From contig OX459101.1 of NCBI GenBank assembly GCA_949775045.1, forward strand, positions 14,062,347-14,126,346: DNA of 64,000 bases, given 5' to 3'. Shown here one piece after another: positions 23,301 through 32,308 of the stretch. How positions within the stretch are numbered: position 1 is the first letter of the stretch; each line of letters starts with the position of its first letter. Made by a program: the position numbers and the translations under genes. The notes under the pieces were generated by a model that had not been told where the DNA came from, made no database searches, and was given only the letters and a program-made list of their open reading frames with translations. The DNA comes from Metridium senile. Taxonomy: Eukaryota; Cnidaria; Anthozoa; Actiniaria; Metridiidae.

Positions 23301-25417
23301 AGTTCAGGCATACAACGGTATACAGCCTCTTGTGAGCTAACTTCCCTAGTAGACAGAAATGCAGCACCAATTTTTTTCAATCCGTCTCTCACATTCATAT
23401 TGGCAGCTTTAGCCTCATTTGCAGCATTCATAATAGCTTGAGAACATTCTGTCTCGTCTTTAGTAAAGTATGAACATACATATGTTACACACTTGTAATG
23501 ATTAAAAACTGGCTGTAAATCAACATTAGCAGCAAATCCTTTTATTCCAGCTATAAAGTAATTATTAATAAAACAGCTGTTTATTGGTCTTTTCAAATGT
23601 AATTCATAGTCTGAGTCTGGTGAAATAGATAAAGCATTGTAATACTGTTCTTCTGTTATACCAATAGAGTTGAAAATATCAGATTCTGTCAGTGTAGAGT
23701 CATAGTTTGGTTTACTTGGATTAAGTACATCATCTATCTTCTCTTTCACTAATGTGAGAATTTCTTTTCTTTTTTCGAGAGTACTGCTTTTTATGTCTTC
23801 ATTTATGTCATCAGATAGAGGTTCAGCTACAATAGTCCTATTTGTAAAGAATTGTCCAAAATTGAATCTGCAGCGAATATTCTTGTATTTTCTACATGTT
23901 TTAGAATGACTGTGCTTTTGATAGGTTTTGACCAATTCATGTAAATGAGGATCTTGATTCTCATCTGGTAGGTAGGCCTGTACATGCTTGTCAATAAAGT
24001 CTACATATGCCTGTTTGTTGTCTGTACTTAACCTTGGGCAATCTGAGGTCCATATTAAAGCATGTAAATGGGGTGATCCTCTCATTTGAAATTCAATGCG
24101 CAATGCATAGTAAATGATTTTACCAATTGGGTTGGCATTACAGAGTAGAACTTCTGTAAAAAATGTTTTAACTCTGTATTGGAAGTGCTTAGCAACAACT
24201 ACAGGATTCAAGTTTAACATTGAACATTTCTCATTGTAAGAGAGGGCATCTACTTCTTCATTCGAGATGTTTTTGCCTTGTGTTCTGGCTATAATCTGAA
24301 ACAACTCAGGCCATCTGAGATCTGCACAGGATAAAGTCATAAACCATGTTGGGATTCCAAGTTGTTTTACCATAGCAACAACTTCATACATAAATTTCTG
24401 CCAGTAAGGAGGTGTCCCTGGAATTTGTCTGAGAAATAAGTAAGCTTGGTCTTGGCAAATCAGGTTCTGCAAACTTTGTGCATTACATCTCAATTGAGAA
24501 GCAGAAATGGGTTGGCTGTGTATTTTTTTCAGAGCAATGCTAATACTATCATATACCTTTTTTTGCTCAATAACAAACTGTGCAAAAAATAAATATTCTG
24601 AATTTGTTGCAAAGCGTCCACTGTAATGTAGTAGTCTGGCATTGAAATATTTGACAGGAGATAATTTAATACTACGGTCAATATGATAACCAAATTTACC
24701 TTTAGGAAACAATACAGGAAATGCCATTTCTTCGCATAGTTTATCTGTCATGAATGAGACAGGGTGTCTGTTTTCACCTGGTGCAATTTCATGAATTTCA
24801 TTCCCTAGTGCTACTGGACGATTTTCCTCTACTGCAACATGATAGTCAGGTATAACAGACTGTAAACATGTTTCATTTATTGGAGTTCTGTGCTCATTCA
24901 AAGGATCATCTGTTTCATCGCCATCATTAACATCATCACCATAATTGTCATCAGTTGTGTTTTTCTTTTCTATTATGTCATGTCCATTTGTCATTGAATC
25001 ATTGCTTTCATTATCAGAATCCAAAGGTTCATTATTTTCACCTGAGATATTTTGCATTGAAGTGAGATATTCATAGCTGTTTTCCATATCAATTTCAATA
25101 TCAGCATACAATGGATTATTCATTTTTAGCCATTGGAGAGCAGAAAATATTAATTCAGGCCTAACAGGTTCATAGTAAACATGTCCTCTAAACTGAAGTT
25201 TTCTTTTAAGTTTTAACATGATAATGCCAGATCTTTCAGAAGGACGAGGCAAAACATTACAGGTTTGATCACACTCCACCGGTACATTGCATATTGCTCC
25301 CTTAATCTTTCTTTGCCTTCCTTTTGGCATTATGACTATTTTTTCAAATACTATTCTTTGTGCAATTAGAATCTGTTCAAGTTTCCCTAAAACAGCTAGT
25401 TCTGGGGGGGATTTCAT
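20312..25417 (-). CDS. Helentron Rep-helicase-endonuclease (C-terminal part)
   Basis: This intact frame of 1,701 codons starts with the Helitron N-terminal domain (FEKIVIMPKGRQRKI, VYYEPVRPELIFSALQWLK). A HUH Rep nuclease follows, with the RGSPHLHALIW motif near residue 449 and the two-Tyr motif YVCSYFTK near residue 649. It nicks and joins DNA in rolling-circle transposition. The Pif1-type SF1B helicase has Walker A GGGGAGKSHL near 1024, Walker B IIVDEISMV, GGDFYQLPP, HKIQGLSLD and YVALSRSRSL. From about residue 1486 an EEP endonuclease follows (LNVRSLQKH, CLTETQ, VFGDFNINY, YSDHEAI), the Helentron hallmark. The local ATG gives MKSPPEL, but the homologous protein continues upstream. This frame is probably joined to 25377-29021 and separated by one extra C in the run at 25404-25410. 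Confidence 0.9.
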   Translation of the reverse strand: MKSPPELAVLGKLEQILIAQRIVFEKIVIMPKGRQRKIKGAICNVPVECDQTCNVLPRPSERSGIIMLKLKRKLQFRGHVYYEPVRPELIFSALQWLKMNNPLYADIEIDMENSYEYLTSMQNISGENNEPLDSDNESNDSMTNGHDIIEKKNTTDDNYGDDVNDGDETDDPLNEHRTPINETCLQSVIPDYHVAVEENRPVALGNEIHEIAPGENRHPVSFMTDKLCEEMAFPVLFPKGKFGYHIDRSIKLSPVKYFNARLLHYSGRFATNSEYLFFAQFVIEQKKVYDSISIALKKIHSQPISASQLRCNAQSLQNLICQDQAYLFLRQIPGTPPYWQKFMYEVVAMVKQLGIPTWFMTLSCADLRWPELFQIIARTQGKNISNEEVDALSYNEKCSMLNLNPVVVAKHFQYRVKTFFTEVLLCNANPIGKIIYYALRIEFQMRGSPHLHALIWTSDCPRLSTDNKQAYVDFIDKHVQAYLPDENQDPHLHELVKTYQKHSHSKTCRKYKNIRCRFNFGQFFTNRTIVAEPLSDDINEDIKSSTLEKRKEILTLVKEKIDDVLNPSKPNYDSTLTESDIFNSIGITEEQYYNALSISPDSDYELHLKRPINSCFINNYFIAGIKGFAANVDLQPVFNHYKCVTYVCSYFTKDETECSQAIMNAANEAKAANMNVRDGLKKIGAAFLSTREVSSQEAVYRCMPELWLRKVFPAAIFVSTDLPDKRIRMAKSQKELEELDDESTEVYKSNIIERYTKRPYSIPSVNNLCLAQFVAYYYKDYKKECQETTDAQPEVLTDNLIESQHTTENEDSSLPDKIRLIDTNEMMKRRKVKAVIRYHTPNKQKEPEKFFHHLLMLYYPWRDENKLLASDGTYATTFNDPDKQPIVEHNRSIFEPDTDAVTEALENLRNNQGNIHCYDSMNDQENDDIHSQLEEQTDAEESFNEQIPSHLSSSPESNNHQASAISRYTRPTDMTDHELRHSVRSLNKRQRYTFNHVLTWCRNKVKNINCSKPQDVEPIYIFLTGGGGAGKSHLIKTIYHTVTKTFRHVAVNPDLPSVLLMAPTGVAAININGTTINTALGIPKEAGSTLKPLSDQNRTQLRLFLSELRLIIVDEISMVGNTTLLHIHQRLKEIFDTPASKLFAGVSIIAGGDFYQLPPIKKKPVFENFNIDTYNLCHPWHLFRMAELIDNMRSKDDQPFVEILNRFRTASQTEEDIKQIQSRSIHPDDENYPSDAIHIYAENKPVDQHNNNKLTQLPGPIFQLRATDQYPPNVSQADIDRVLSKGRSDTGGLDYDINVKESARVMLTSNIDIADRLINGQIGTIIKIHVSQTTQKTTVIYIKFDDDQAGRNVIIKSTNQFVKENNVVPIEPILAKIKIRPGKPSSPQIQRVQFPITLAYAVTIHKIQGLSLDKVVISFELFRQRSFNYGQVYVALSRSRSLNGLYTLGQIEAKHVRADPRVHNEYQRLRETLPLEPPIACQENISTITICLLNVRSLQKHSVDIRHDSNLFDTDMICLTETQLLPSTDDNEIKTTLHPFTLLRQDHTSDRYSSLALCSKSHLEITEYHYFAEINAIIFSVIHTIIPQLNIKILLLYRKNGRIISQYIQNLENILNRFKIDIVFGDFNINYLNHNEIQTLNTSMEQLSYTQTVQGPTFVSGSLLDHVYIRNEMWNLTDICTSIVPVYYSDHEAIKISLISK

Positions 25418-28400
25418 CTACTTGTAAATTATTGTACACAGCTTGGCATGGTATTTGTTGTCTGAGAACTTTAGAATGACAGGTTTTACATATATATTGT
25501 TTATGATCATATGACATTTTTCTTGTGAACAGGGTGGGCTGAATGTCATATTTGTGCTCATCAAATGTAATAACAGTTTTTCTGTACAGCAATCTGTTAC
25601 AAACAGTACATACAAAGTATGGGCCCTCTCTTATTTTGTTGTGAAAGTTTGTGATATAGTGGTCTAGATCATACTGTTTGTCTTTTTTAGAATTGTATGT
25701 TTGTTTTTTGTATAATGCCAATTTTTGTTTTTGTGGCTCATTTGTATTGTGATACCAGCTAACAAAATTGTGTTGCATGTCTGATAACCGTTGTTTCTTT
25801 TTTGAAGCCTCCATTGAGTTATACCATGTTTGACTATTAGTGCGCATGTCTGAAAGCTCTTTTTCCTTATCTGTAGCATTCATTGACTTATAATGTGTTT
25901 GTCTGTTAGTGCTCATGTCTGACAACCGCTTTTGTTTTTCTGTAGCATCCATTGAGCTATACCATGTTTCACTATTAATGCGCATGTCTGAAAGCTCTTT
26001 TTCCTTATCTGTAGCATTCATTGACTTATAATGTGTTTGTCTGTTAGTGCTCATGTCTGACAACCGCTTTTGTTTTTCTGTAGCATCCATTGAGCTATAC
26101 CATGTTTCACTATTAATGCGCATGTGTGAAAGCTCTTTTTCCTTATCTGTAGCATTCATTGACTTATAATGTGTTTGTCTGTTAGTGCTCATGTCTGACA
26201 ACCGCTTTTGTTTTTCTGTAGCATCCATTGAGCTATACCATGTTTCACTATTAGTGCTCATGTCTGACAACCGCTTTTGTTTTTCTGTAGCATCCATTGA
26301 GCTATACCATGTTTCACTATAAATGCACATGTCTGATAACCGCTTTTGTTTTTCTCCAACACTCATTGCATTATACCTTATTTGGCTATTAGTGCGCATA
26401 TCTGAAAGCTCCTTTTCCTTATCTGTAGCATTCAACAAATTATAACGTGTTTGTCTTTTGGTTCTGATGTTCAGCAAGCGTTGCCTCTTTAAAGCTGGTT
26501 CCATATTTGCATATTGTAATTTACTATTTTCAGAAATGGCTTGTGTTTGTGCATCTGATTTATTTTTTCTCAAAATTTTTTTTCTGGTATTTTTTGACAT
26601 CTGAGAGGAACAAGATATGAATTGTATGTAGTAATGTGATGTTTCAGACAGATTAGATGCTTTTCTTGTAAATATCTGAAAAATTTTATGTATTAAGTCA
26701 TGTAGCTTGCTCACTTTATCAAACATTTCAAAACTGCCATTTTCATTTAAAAGTATAATATAATAGTCAGTGCTTTTAGCCTTATTATGAAAGATACATC
26801 CAATGCAATGATCAGCTAGCCATGCAAGGAATCCGGTATTGTTTTTTGTGTTTTGCACTATTGACTGCTCTAACTCTTCCTTGTTAAGATCAGACAGTTT
26901 TCCATGTTTTTCAACATTAAGACTAACATTGACTTCTGCATCATATATTTTAATATTTTGTGGTAAGCTATTGAAGGTAAAATCCTCTTGACTTGAAGCA
27001 GCCATCTTTTTCCCATGATCAAAAATAGAATCTAAAGTATCTGATTTCCAATAGTTACATGATTTGATAATAGAGAAACCTATAGAATAAAATAATATAG
27101 CAGACTGGCATTTTAGAGATGTGGTATTGTTGGTTACAGTGTTTAAATTATAGCTACAAATGTTATCATTTTCATTGTTATGTAATACAGCTTCTCTTAA
27201 TATTTCAGTAGCATGCACTTCTCGAGTATGTTGTGTAATATTATTATGATCTAAGCTCAATTCAGAAATATGCACACCCCTTAATTCAAATGAAATTTTT
27301 GAACCGTCACCTCCAAAATAGAAATTCTGAAAGTAGTTCATTAGTGTAGTGCAGTTATCAATTTCGAGAAGTACACAAGTACCTTGAGGATGTGGTAAAC
27401 CAAGCAAATCTCTTGCATGAGAATCAAAAATCTTAAATTCTCCATTACGTTTGCAATAAATAGCTACAGTGTTACTTTGAACAGTCATAAGAAACATATC
27501 ATAATTCTGTTCAACTAAAATTTGTATAGCATTTCCCAAAGGCATACAAAACTCAAAATCAATACTTGATGATATATCGTGTAAATTACCCGTATAGCTG
27601 GGACTGTATTGCATCTTATAATTTTGTTCAAATATATTCACTGTATCAGGCAATTCTGTTAACAGTAAATACTCTTGGTTATATAATCTAGACAGTACAG
27701 TGTATAACTCATTTCCAACATTCATTATGTTTTGTAGGTCCAGAGAAGAAGTTATTGCAAGACGGTGTTTGTTATAAATCAATGCACAAAGAGACATAGC
27801 TACACATTGTTTCCCTGCATTCAACCCAAACAGTCTCATATTGCCTTGAGAATAGCTAGCACTAATTGTTTTGCTGGGATTTATCATTGTAGAGGGTCCT
27901 GGGTTTTTTTCTACATCTCTACTTAAAGTAAACTTACAATGATTGATTTTATGGTTGAGACTTTTATAAGTATGGGATAAATATTTGTAAATAAAAATAT
28001 TTGTAATTTGATGTGTCAAAGACTTTATATGATATTTTGCCTTCCCTCTTACAGAATTGTGTATTTTGTTATTTCTACCTAGTAGTTTTCTGAAATATAA
28101 CCCCTTTCTCCTCACTCTTTTGAATATACAATGTACATGTGTTGAGTGAGATTGAGATTGTTTGCTTTCTCCATGAATGAAACCACATTTATTCACATAA
28201 CAGTGTATTGTAGACGACATAGGTACATTTTTTGCAATATACTTACGAATTATCTTCCTTACATTTCTGCTTTTATTTATTATGCGCGTAAGTTGTTTGA
28301 TTGGGATTCTGCTTGGTTCTCGATCACGTTGAGGTACAGCTTTAGGTTTGTTTATTACAGCTTCAGAAGCAAGAAACTTGGCATATCGAGACCTTATACA

Positions 28401-29021
28401 TTCTTGTTTGGACATAGAACTTTTATTATGAATTATATTTACATCAACAGACAATTGTACAGTTTTTTCAAATAAATTACAATCATTTTCTAATGACGTA
28501 AGTACATTGTTTATCGACAGAAAGCTTGAATGTATGACATAAACAGACAAGACAGCGATAAATAATACAGTAAGAGAGAAAATATAATTGACAAAACTAC
28601 TTATTAATACATGAAATATTGCTATTATAACAAATAAACTTATCGCTGTGAGTCTAGAGGGGATTGCAGAAGTCTGATCCTTCGTTTTGTTGAGCAATTC
28701 CAATATCTTGGCGTCCTTGTGGTTTCTGACATAAGTATTGCTGCAGTGTTTGGTCTCGGTACGATTACTGTAGAATAATGAGTTAGTATTTTCCTGTAAA
28801 TTCAAGTAATTATGAGTATTCTTTGAGTATTGAGTTTGCTTTGAGTATATTTGATTTTGCTTTGAGTATCTTTGAAGTCTTTGAATATTCTTTGAGCTTT
28901 TGGGTTCGCGGAACGACTCGTTTCGAAACTGACGCTCATTGACATCTTTTAGTGTGAGTCTACCGCGAACTGCGTGTGCATTTGTATGTAGTTGGAGCGT
29001 CTCAGGTAGTTTTTTTGACAT
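25377..29021 (-). CDS. Helentron N-terminal part: membrane hairpin, 2A, C76-like protease, STPR repeats
   Basis: The frame of 1,214 codons starts at an ATG (MSKKLPETLQ). Residues about 125-168 form two hydrophobic segments, a predicted membrane hairpin, followed by a basic region. At residues 369-376 is DVEKNPGP, a canonical 2A-like motif that would release a roughly 375-residue membrane protein from the rest. Next comes a domain resembling the herpesvirus-type C76 deubiquitinase, with GKQCVAMSLCALIY (Cys nucleophile) and KIFDSHARD (Asp, His), and a second degenerate copy. Residues about 845-1085 hold eleven 23-residue repeats (LSDMSTNRQTHYKSMNATDK), matching STPR DNA-binding repeats. A zinc module (FVCTVCNRLL, YICKTCHSK) and the motif IPCQAVYNNL lead into the Helitron N-terminal domain. 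There the frame breaks at a C7 run, ending PPRTSCFRET, while 25417-20312 continues the homology. Confidence 0.85.
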   Translation of the reverse strand: MSKKLPETLQLHTNAHAVRGRLTLKDVNERQFRNESFREPKSSKNIQRLQRYSKQNQIYSKQTQYSKNTHNYLNLQENTNSLFYSNRTETKHCSNTYVRNHKDAKILELLNKTKDQTSAIPSRLTAISLFVIIAIFHVLISSFVNYIFSLTVLFIAVLSVYVIHSSFLSINNVLTSLENDCNLFEKTVQLSVDVNIIHNKSSMSKQECIRSRYAKFLASEAVINKPKAVPQRDREPSRIPIKQLTRIINKSRNVRKIIRKYIAKNVPMSSTIHCYVNKCGFIHGESKQSQSHSTHVHCIFKRVRRKGLYFRKLLGRNNKIHNSVRGKAKYHIKSLTHQITNIFIYKYLSHTYKSLNHKINHCKFTLSRDVEKNPGPSTMINPSKTISASYSQGNMRLFGLNAGKQCVAMSLCALIYNKHRLAITSSLDLQNIMNVGNELYTVLSRLYNQEYLLLTELPDTVNIFEQNYKMQYSPSYTGNLHDISSSIDFEFCMPLGNAIQILVEQNYDMFLMTVQSNTVAIYCKRNGEFKIFDSHARDLLGLPHPQGTCVLLEIDNCTTLMNYFQNFYFGGDGSKISFELRGVHISELSLDHNNITQHTREVHATEILREAVLHNNENDNICSYNLNTVTNNTTSLKCQSAILFYSIGFSIIKSCNYWKSDTLDSIFDHGKKMAASSQEDFTFNSLPQNIKIYDAEVNVSLNVEKHGKLSDLNKEELEQSIVQNTKNNTGFLAWLADHCIGCIFHNKAKSTDYYIILLNENGSFEMFDKVSKLHDLIHKIFQIFTRKASNLSETSHYYIQFISCSSQMSKNTRKKILRKNKSDAQTQAISENSKLQYANMEPALKRQRLLNIRTKRQTRYNLLNATDKEKELSDMRTNSQIRYNAMSVGEKQKRLSDMCIYSETWYSSMDATEKQKRLSDMSTNSETWYSSMDATEKQKRLSDMSTNRQTHYKSMNATDKEKELSHMRINSETWYSSMDATEKQKRLSDMSTNRQTHYKSMNATDKEKELSDMRINSETWYSSMDATEKQKRLSDMSTNRQTHYKSMNATDKEKELSDMRTNSQTWYNSMEASKKKQRLSDMQHNFVSWYHNTNEPQKQKLALYKKQTYNSKKDKQYDLDHYITNFHNKIREGPYFVCTVCNRLLYRKTVITFDEHKYDIQPTLFTRKMSYDHKQYICKTCHSKVLRQQIPCQAVYNNLQVDEIPPRTSCFRET
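27889..27912 (-). other. 2A-like ribosome-skipping motif
   Basis: The codons read DVEKNPGP in the N-terminal Helentron frame, with the expected skip between Gly (27897-27899) and Pro (27894-27896). The motif separates the membrane-hairpin region from the protease and DNA-binding region. It matches the invariant D(V/I)ExNPGP core; activity also depends on the upstream context. Confidence 0.85.
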
Positions 29022-29411
29022 CTTGAAACACCTCTAAAAAGCTTCCTCGGTGCAAGAAAAGCGAACAACGTTCCTTCTTCCTCAGTACAGGACCATGTGA
29101 CGAACAAAATAAAGCATTATGGGTAATTTGATTGACCATGTGATTTTACAGTCTCCCCTCCCGCTCCCCCGAGAGCCACAACGCAGGCTTTAGCCAAAGC
29201 ATTATGGGTAATTTGACCTTGGGCTGCCTGTGCTATTGGATCGGACCACGTGACAACATTGACACACTTGGTAGACCACGTGACATTGGGCTTCCTGTGT
29301 GATCAAAACGCGACAAGATACATAGATAGATAGATACATAGATACATAGATACATAGATTGACGAAACGGTAGAACTAAAGTCGGGCCGCCTATGGCTAG
29401 CCCGACTAATT
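29022..29411 (-). promoter_or_regulatory. Helentron 5' terminal and promoter region
   Basis: This holds the likely promoter of the multidomain gene. It has a duplicated GCATTATGGGTAATTTGA word (near 29113 and 29201) and two CCACGTGAC E-box-like sites (near 29246 and 29275). It also has a GATACATA microsatellite (29312-29360) and the terminal hairpin at 29381-29406 (arms GTCGGGC and GCCCGAC). No TATA box position is evident. Microsatellite plus hairpin is characteristic of Helentron ends. Confidence 0.6.
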
Positions 29412-31640
29412 AGAAGAAAAAACAAACTTTATAGAGCGAAAATTAAGAACCCTACAAAGAAAAGTTATTAAATTACAAAATTTCGCGATTACAGAAACAG
29501 ATTAAATCATTTGATCCGATTTACTAAATTAGATTATTATAAAACAATGCTAGATAATGCAAAAGGCAATATATATCAAGATAACCTGGAGAGTTATCAA
29601 CGAAATTTTGAACAAACGTAAACCTCATACACAAAAAGTAGATAGTATCCTGAGCAATGGTAAACGTTATACAAACAATGTTGACATATCAAATCTTTTG
29701 AACAAATATTTTGTAAACATAGGCTCATCATTAGCGTCTAAAATTCCGTCTTGTGGTAAAGATCACAAAGAATGGTTAAACTTTAATTGCACAACTGATT
29801 TTTCCCTCAGTCCTATTTCCCCAAAGAAAGTTTTAGATGAACTTTATAATCTAGACGTGACAAAAGCATCTGGCTTTGACGATATCCCATACGATATCTT
29901 GTATCAATTGCTGAATATATTCATCAACCAGTCTCCTTTATTTTTAACACATCAATTCTTACAAGTAGATTCCCAGACCCTATGGAAATCGCTAAAGATT
30001 TTCCCTTGCACAAAGGGGGTGAAAAGTCATCAGTTTCGAATTATAGACCAATATCTCTACTCCCAACAATATTCAAAGTATTTGAAAAAAATTATATGTG
30101 AATTACTAACTGATCATTTGGAACAAAACAGTCCATTGTGCGACTACCAATTTGGCTTCAGGAAAAAAAGAAATACAACACTAGCAATTCTCGAATTTTC
30201 TAACAAAATTATTGAAGCAATAGATGATGATAAAAATGCTGTTGGAATATTCTTAGATTTATCAAAAGCATTTGATTCTGTTAATCACACAATTCTACTA
30301 GACAAACTCACTCATTATGGCATTAATAACGAAACTCTCAAATGGTTTGAAAGTTACTTAAGTAATCGAAAGCAATTTGTTACAGTAGATGGCAAAACCT
30401 CAGATTTATTGTCAATAACATGTGATGTCCCTCGTGGATCTATTCTTGGACCACTTTTATTCCTCATTTACATCAACGACTCCAAATTTGCTGTACGAAA
30501 TGTCCACTTTGTTCTGTACGCCGATGATATAAATTTGCTATTCTGTGACAAATGATTAAGAAAAATTGAATCAGAATTGAACCAGGAACTACAGAGTCTC
30601 GTGGAATGGCTCCATGCAAATAAACTCAAGGTTAATACTACAAAAACAAAGCTTATCCACTTTACTACAAAACAGAGAATGAAAGGCACAATGGCTAACA
30701 CGCCAGACTTTGTAATATCCTTAAGACAAGGAGAACCTACACTAAATTTCTAGGTATAGTACTTGATGAAAATTTGAATTGGAACTATGATATCGAATTA
30801 TTGTGTAAAAAGATTGCAAAATCAACTGGGATTCTTTATAGGTCTAGAAAACACCTTAATCTACCTATTTTAAAAAGTCTTTACTATAACCTTATATATT
30901 CATATATTTCATATGCAGCTCTTACCTGGGGTAATAACTATAAGTCAATGCTTATGCCCCTATATATACTACAAAAACGCGCATTATGAACCATTGCATA
31001 TTCTGCCAGCAGAGAACCGAGTAGACCACTCTTTCAAAAGCTTGAAATCTTAAATATTTTTGAAATTGCTAAACTTTAATCTGCTGAATTTGTCTATGGC
31101 CACTCGCAAAATCAACTTCCTGATATGTTTTCCTGCTATTTCCAAGATATTGATACCAGTCAACATTATAAATCAAGATCAAAATCCAAAACCAATTTAT
31201 TTCTTAAATTACGGAAAATTTGGAATAAAATTCTCAGCTGTCAAAGTGTGAAATGACCTCCCACTTGCAATTAAAAAGTCAATTTCTAAAAAAACCTTCA
31301 AAAACAAATTAAAAAAGCATTTCCTTTCACAGACATAATTAATTTTTTTCTTTTTTTCTTATAACTATATGTCAGATATTTGATAATTTTTTTTCGTATT
31401 TGTATACGTAATATATAGTTTATTCTTGATAACTTCATTGTAACTATTAATTTTAGATTATAATTGCCATTGTTTCTGTGACCTGTAAATATTACTGTTT
31501 TGTATTTAGAGTAAGGGTGTTTGATACTAGTGTTAACCCTAGGGGTTGTTTATCAAACACCTTCCACTTTCCTATATTATCTTAATTTCTTGTTTGTAAA
31601 TTTCTTGTGTTGAAAATAAAACCATCAACCATCAACCAAA
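29412..31640 (+). pseudogene. CR1-like LINE reverse transcriptase and 3' tail
   Basis: This continues the LINE interrupted at 15698. RRKNKLYRAKIKNP leads into the reverse transcriptase, whose main open stretch is 29557-30555: TKASGFDDIPYDILY, YQFGFRKKRNTTLAIL, VGIFLDLSKAFDSVNH, VPRGSILGPLLFLIYIND and the catalytic box LYADDIN. C-terminal segments (KIAKSTGILYRSRKHL, YAALTWGNNY) follow in shifted frames to about 31250. Early frameshifts near 29570, a stop at 30555 and later shifts make it inactive. The 3' end has repeated ACCATCAACC words near 31620, the usual CR1/L2 tail. The enzyme would prime cDNA synthesis at a nicked target. Confidence 0.9.
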
Positions 31641-31959
31641 AACTACTGGGAAACACATTAAACGGCTAGCAATGTTGGTTTATTGAATCCTATGATCTCC
31701 TGTATAAATTCCGAACTAAAAGGACGCTTAAGTATAGTGTTACTTGAGGTCATAATGTAATTTGGTTGGTTGATACTATTTACTCAATAGATAAGCTAAA
31801 TAAATGGTCTATTCATGACAAACAATGAAAAAAACCGTAAACTATAAAACTATAACAACACTCAAACATGACAATTTCGCAGTATAACAATTATTTCATT
31901 GCTGTGATAAGTTTAAGACTTAACAAATAATTAAGGTTCAACCGTGGTTTATACTCTGA

Positions 31960-32098
31960 TACCCTGGTCACCAGAGGCTTGACTAACTCTCTCCTTGCCA
32001 CTTATCTTGAGCCGCGAAGCGACGATTTTGAACCGCGGAGCGGCGAGCGAGCTGCGAAGCAGCGAGTCGTCGTCTAAGCCTCTGGTAGGGAGCGCCAG
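31960..32098 (+). repeat. Element A left terminal foldback
   Basis: ACCAGAGGCTT near the tip is repeated in inverted form as AAGCCTCTGGTAGGGAGCGCC around 32077-32098. Between them lies a CGCGAAGCG/GAGCTGCGAAGCAGCGAG-rich segment. The tip can therefore fold on itself as well as pair with the other end. Confidence 0.75.
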
Positions 32099-32308
32099 TT
32101 GATTGATCGAGCCGCGCCAATAGAATTAAAGATTGAGCAAAATTGTTCTGGCTCACCGATTGGCTGATTTTAAGTCCTGTTTTTGATTGGTCGAAATCTA
32201 TTGTAATAAGGGGGTAAGTATGAATTGCACAATCTCTGTTGTTAGTGTTTTCACATCTTCACATAGTCAGTTATCGATAATTTTAGTTCTTACAGCAAAC
32301 ATTTCTCA

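Larger units (their letters stand above)
15697..29411 (-). mobile_element. 13.7-kb Helentron with RPA gene, inserted in a LINE
   Basis: The LINE frame stops at KPWIAQGILRST (15698) and resumes exactly with RRKNKLYRAKIKN at 29412. The intervening DNA is therefore one insertion, with no target duplication beyond two or three ambiguous bases, as expected for rolling-circle elements. On the element strand (minus) the 5' end has a hairpin (29381-29406, arms GTCGGGC/GCCCGAC). The 3' end has a 5-bp-stem hairpin (15699-15714) followed by CTAG. Contents in order are the N-terminal multidomain reading frame (29021-25377), Rep-helicase-endonuclease (25417-20312), a minisatellite, and an RPA-like gene (18142-17002). 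Helentrons are Helitron relatives carrying a CR1-derived endonuclease and copy by HUH-Rep nicking. Confidence 0.85.

Noticed and set aside
28146..28475. Plus-strand 109-codon frame
   Set aside because: Antisense to the basic region of the Helentron N-terminal frame; no independent support.
25377..29021. Endogenous herpesvirus sequence, because of the C76-like domain
   Set aside because: The domain lies in one frame with STPR repeats, leading into Helitron-specific domains inside proven Helentron ends; no other viral gene is present.
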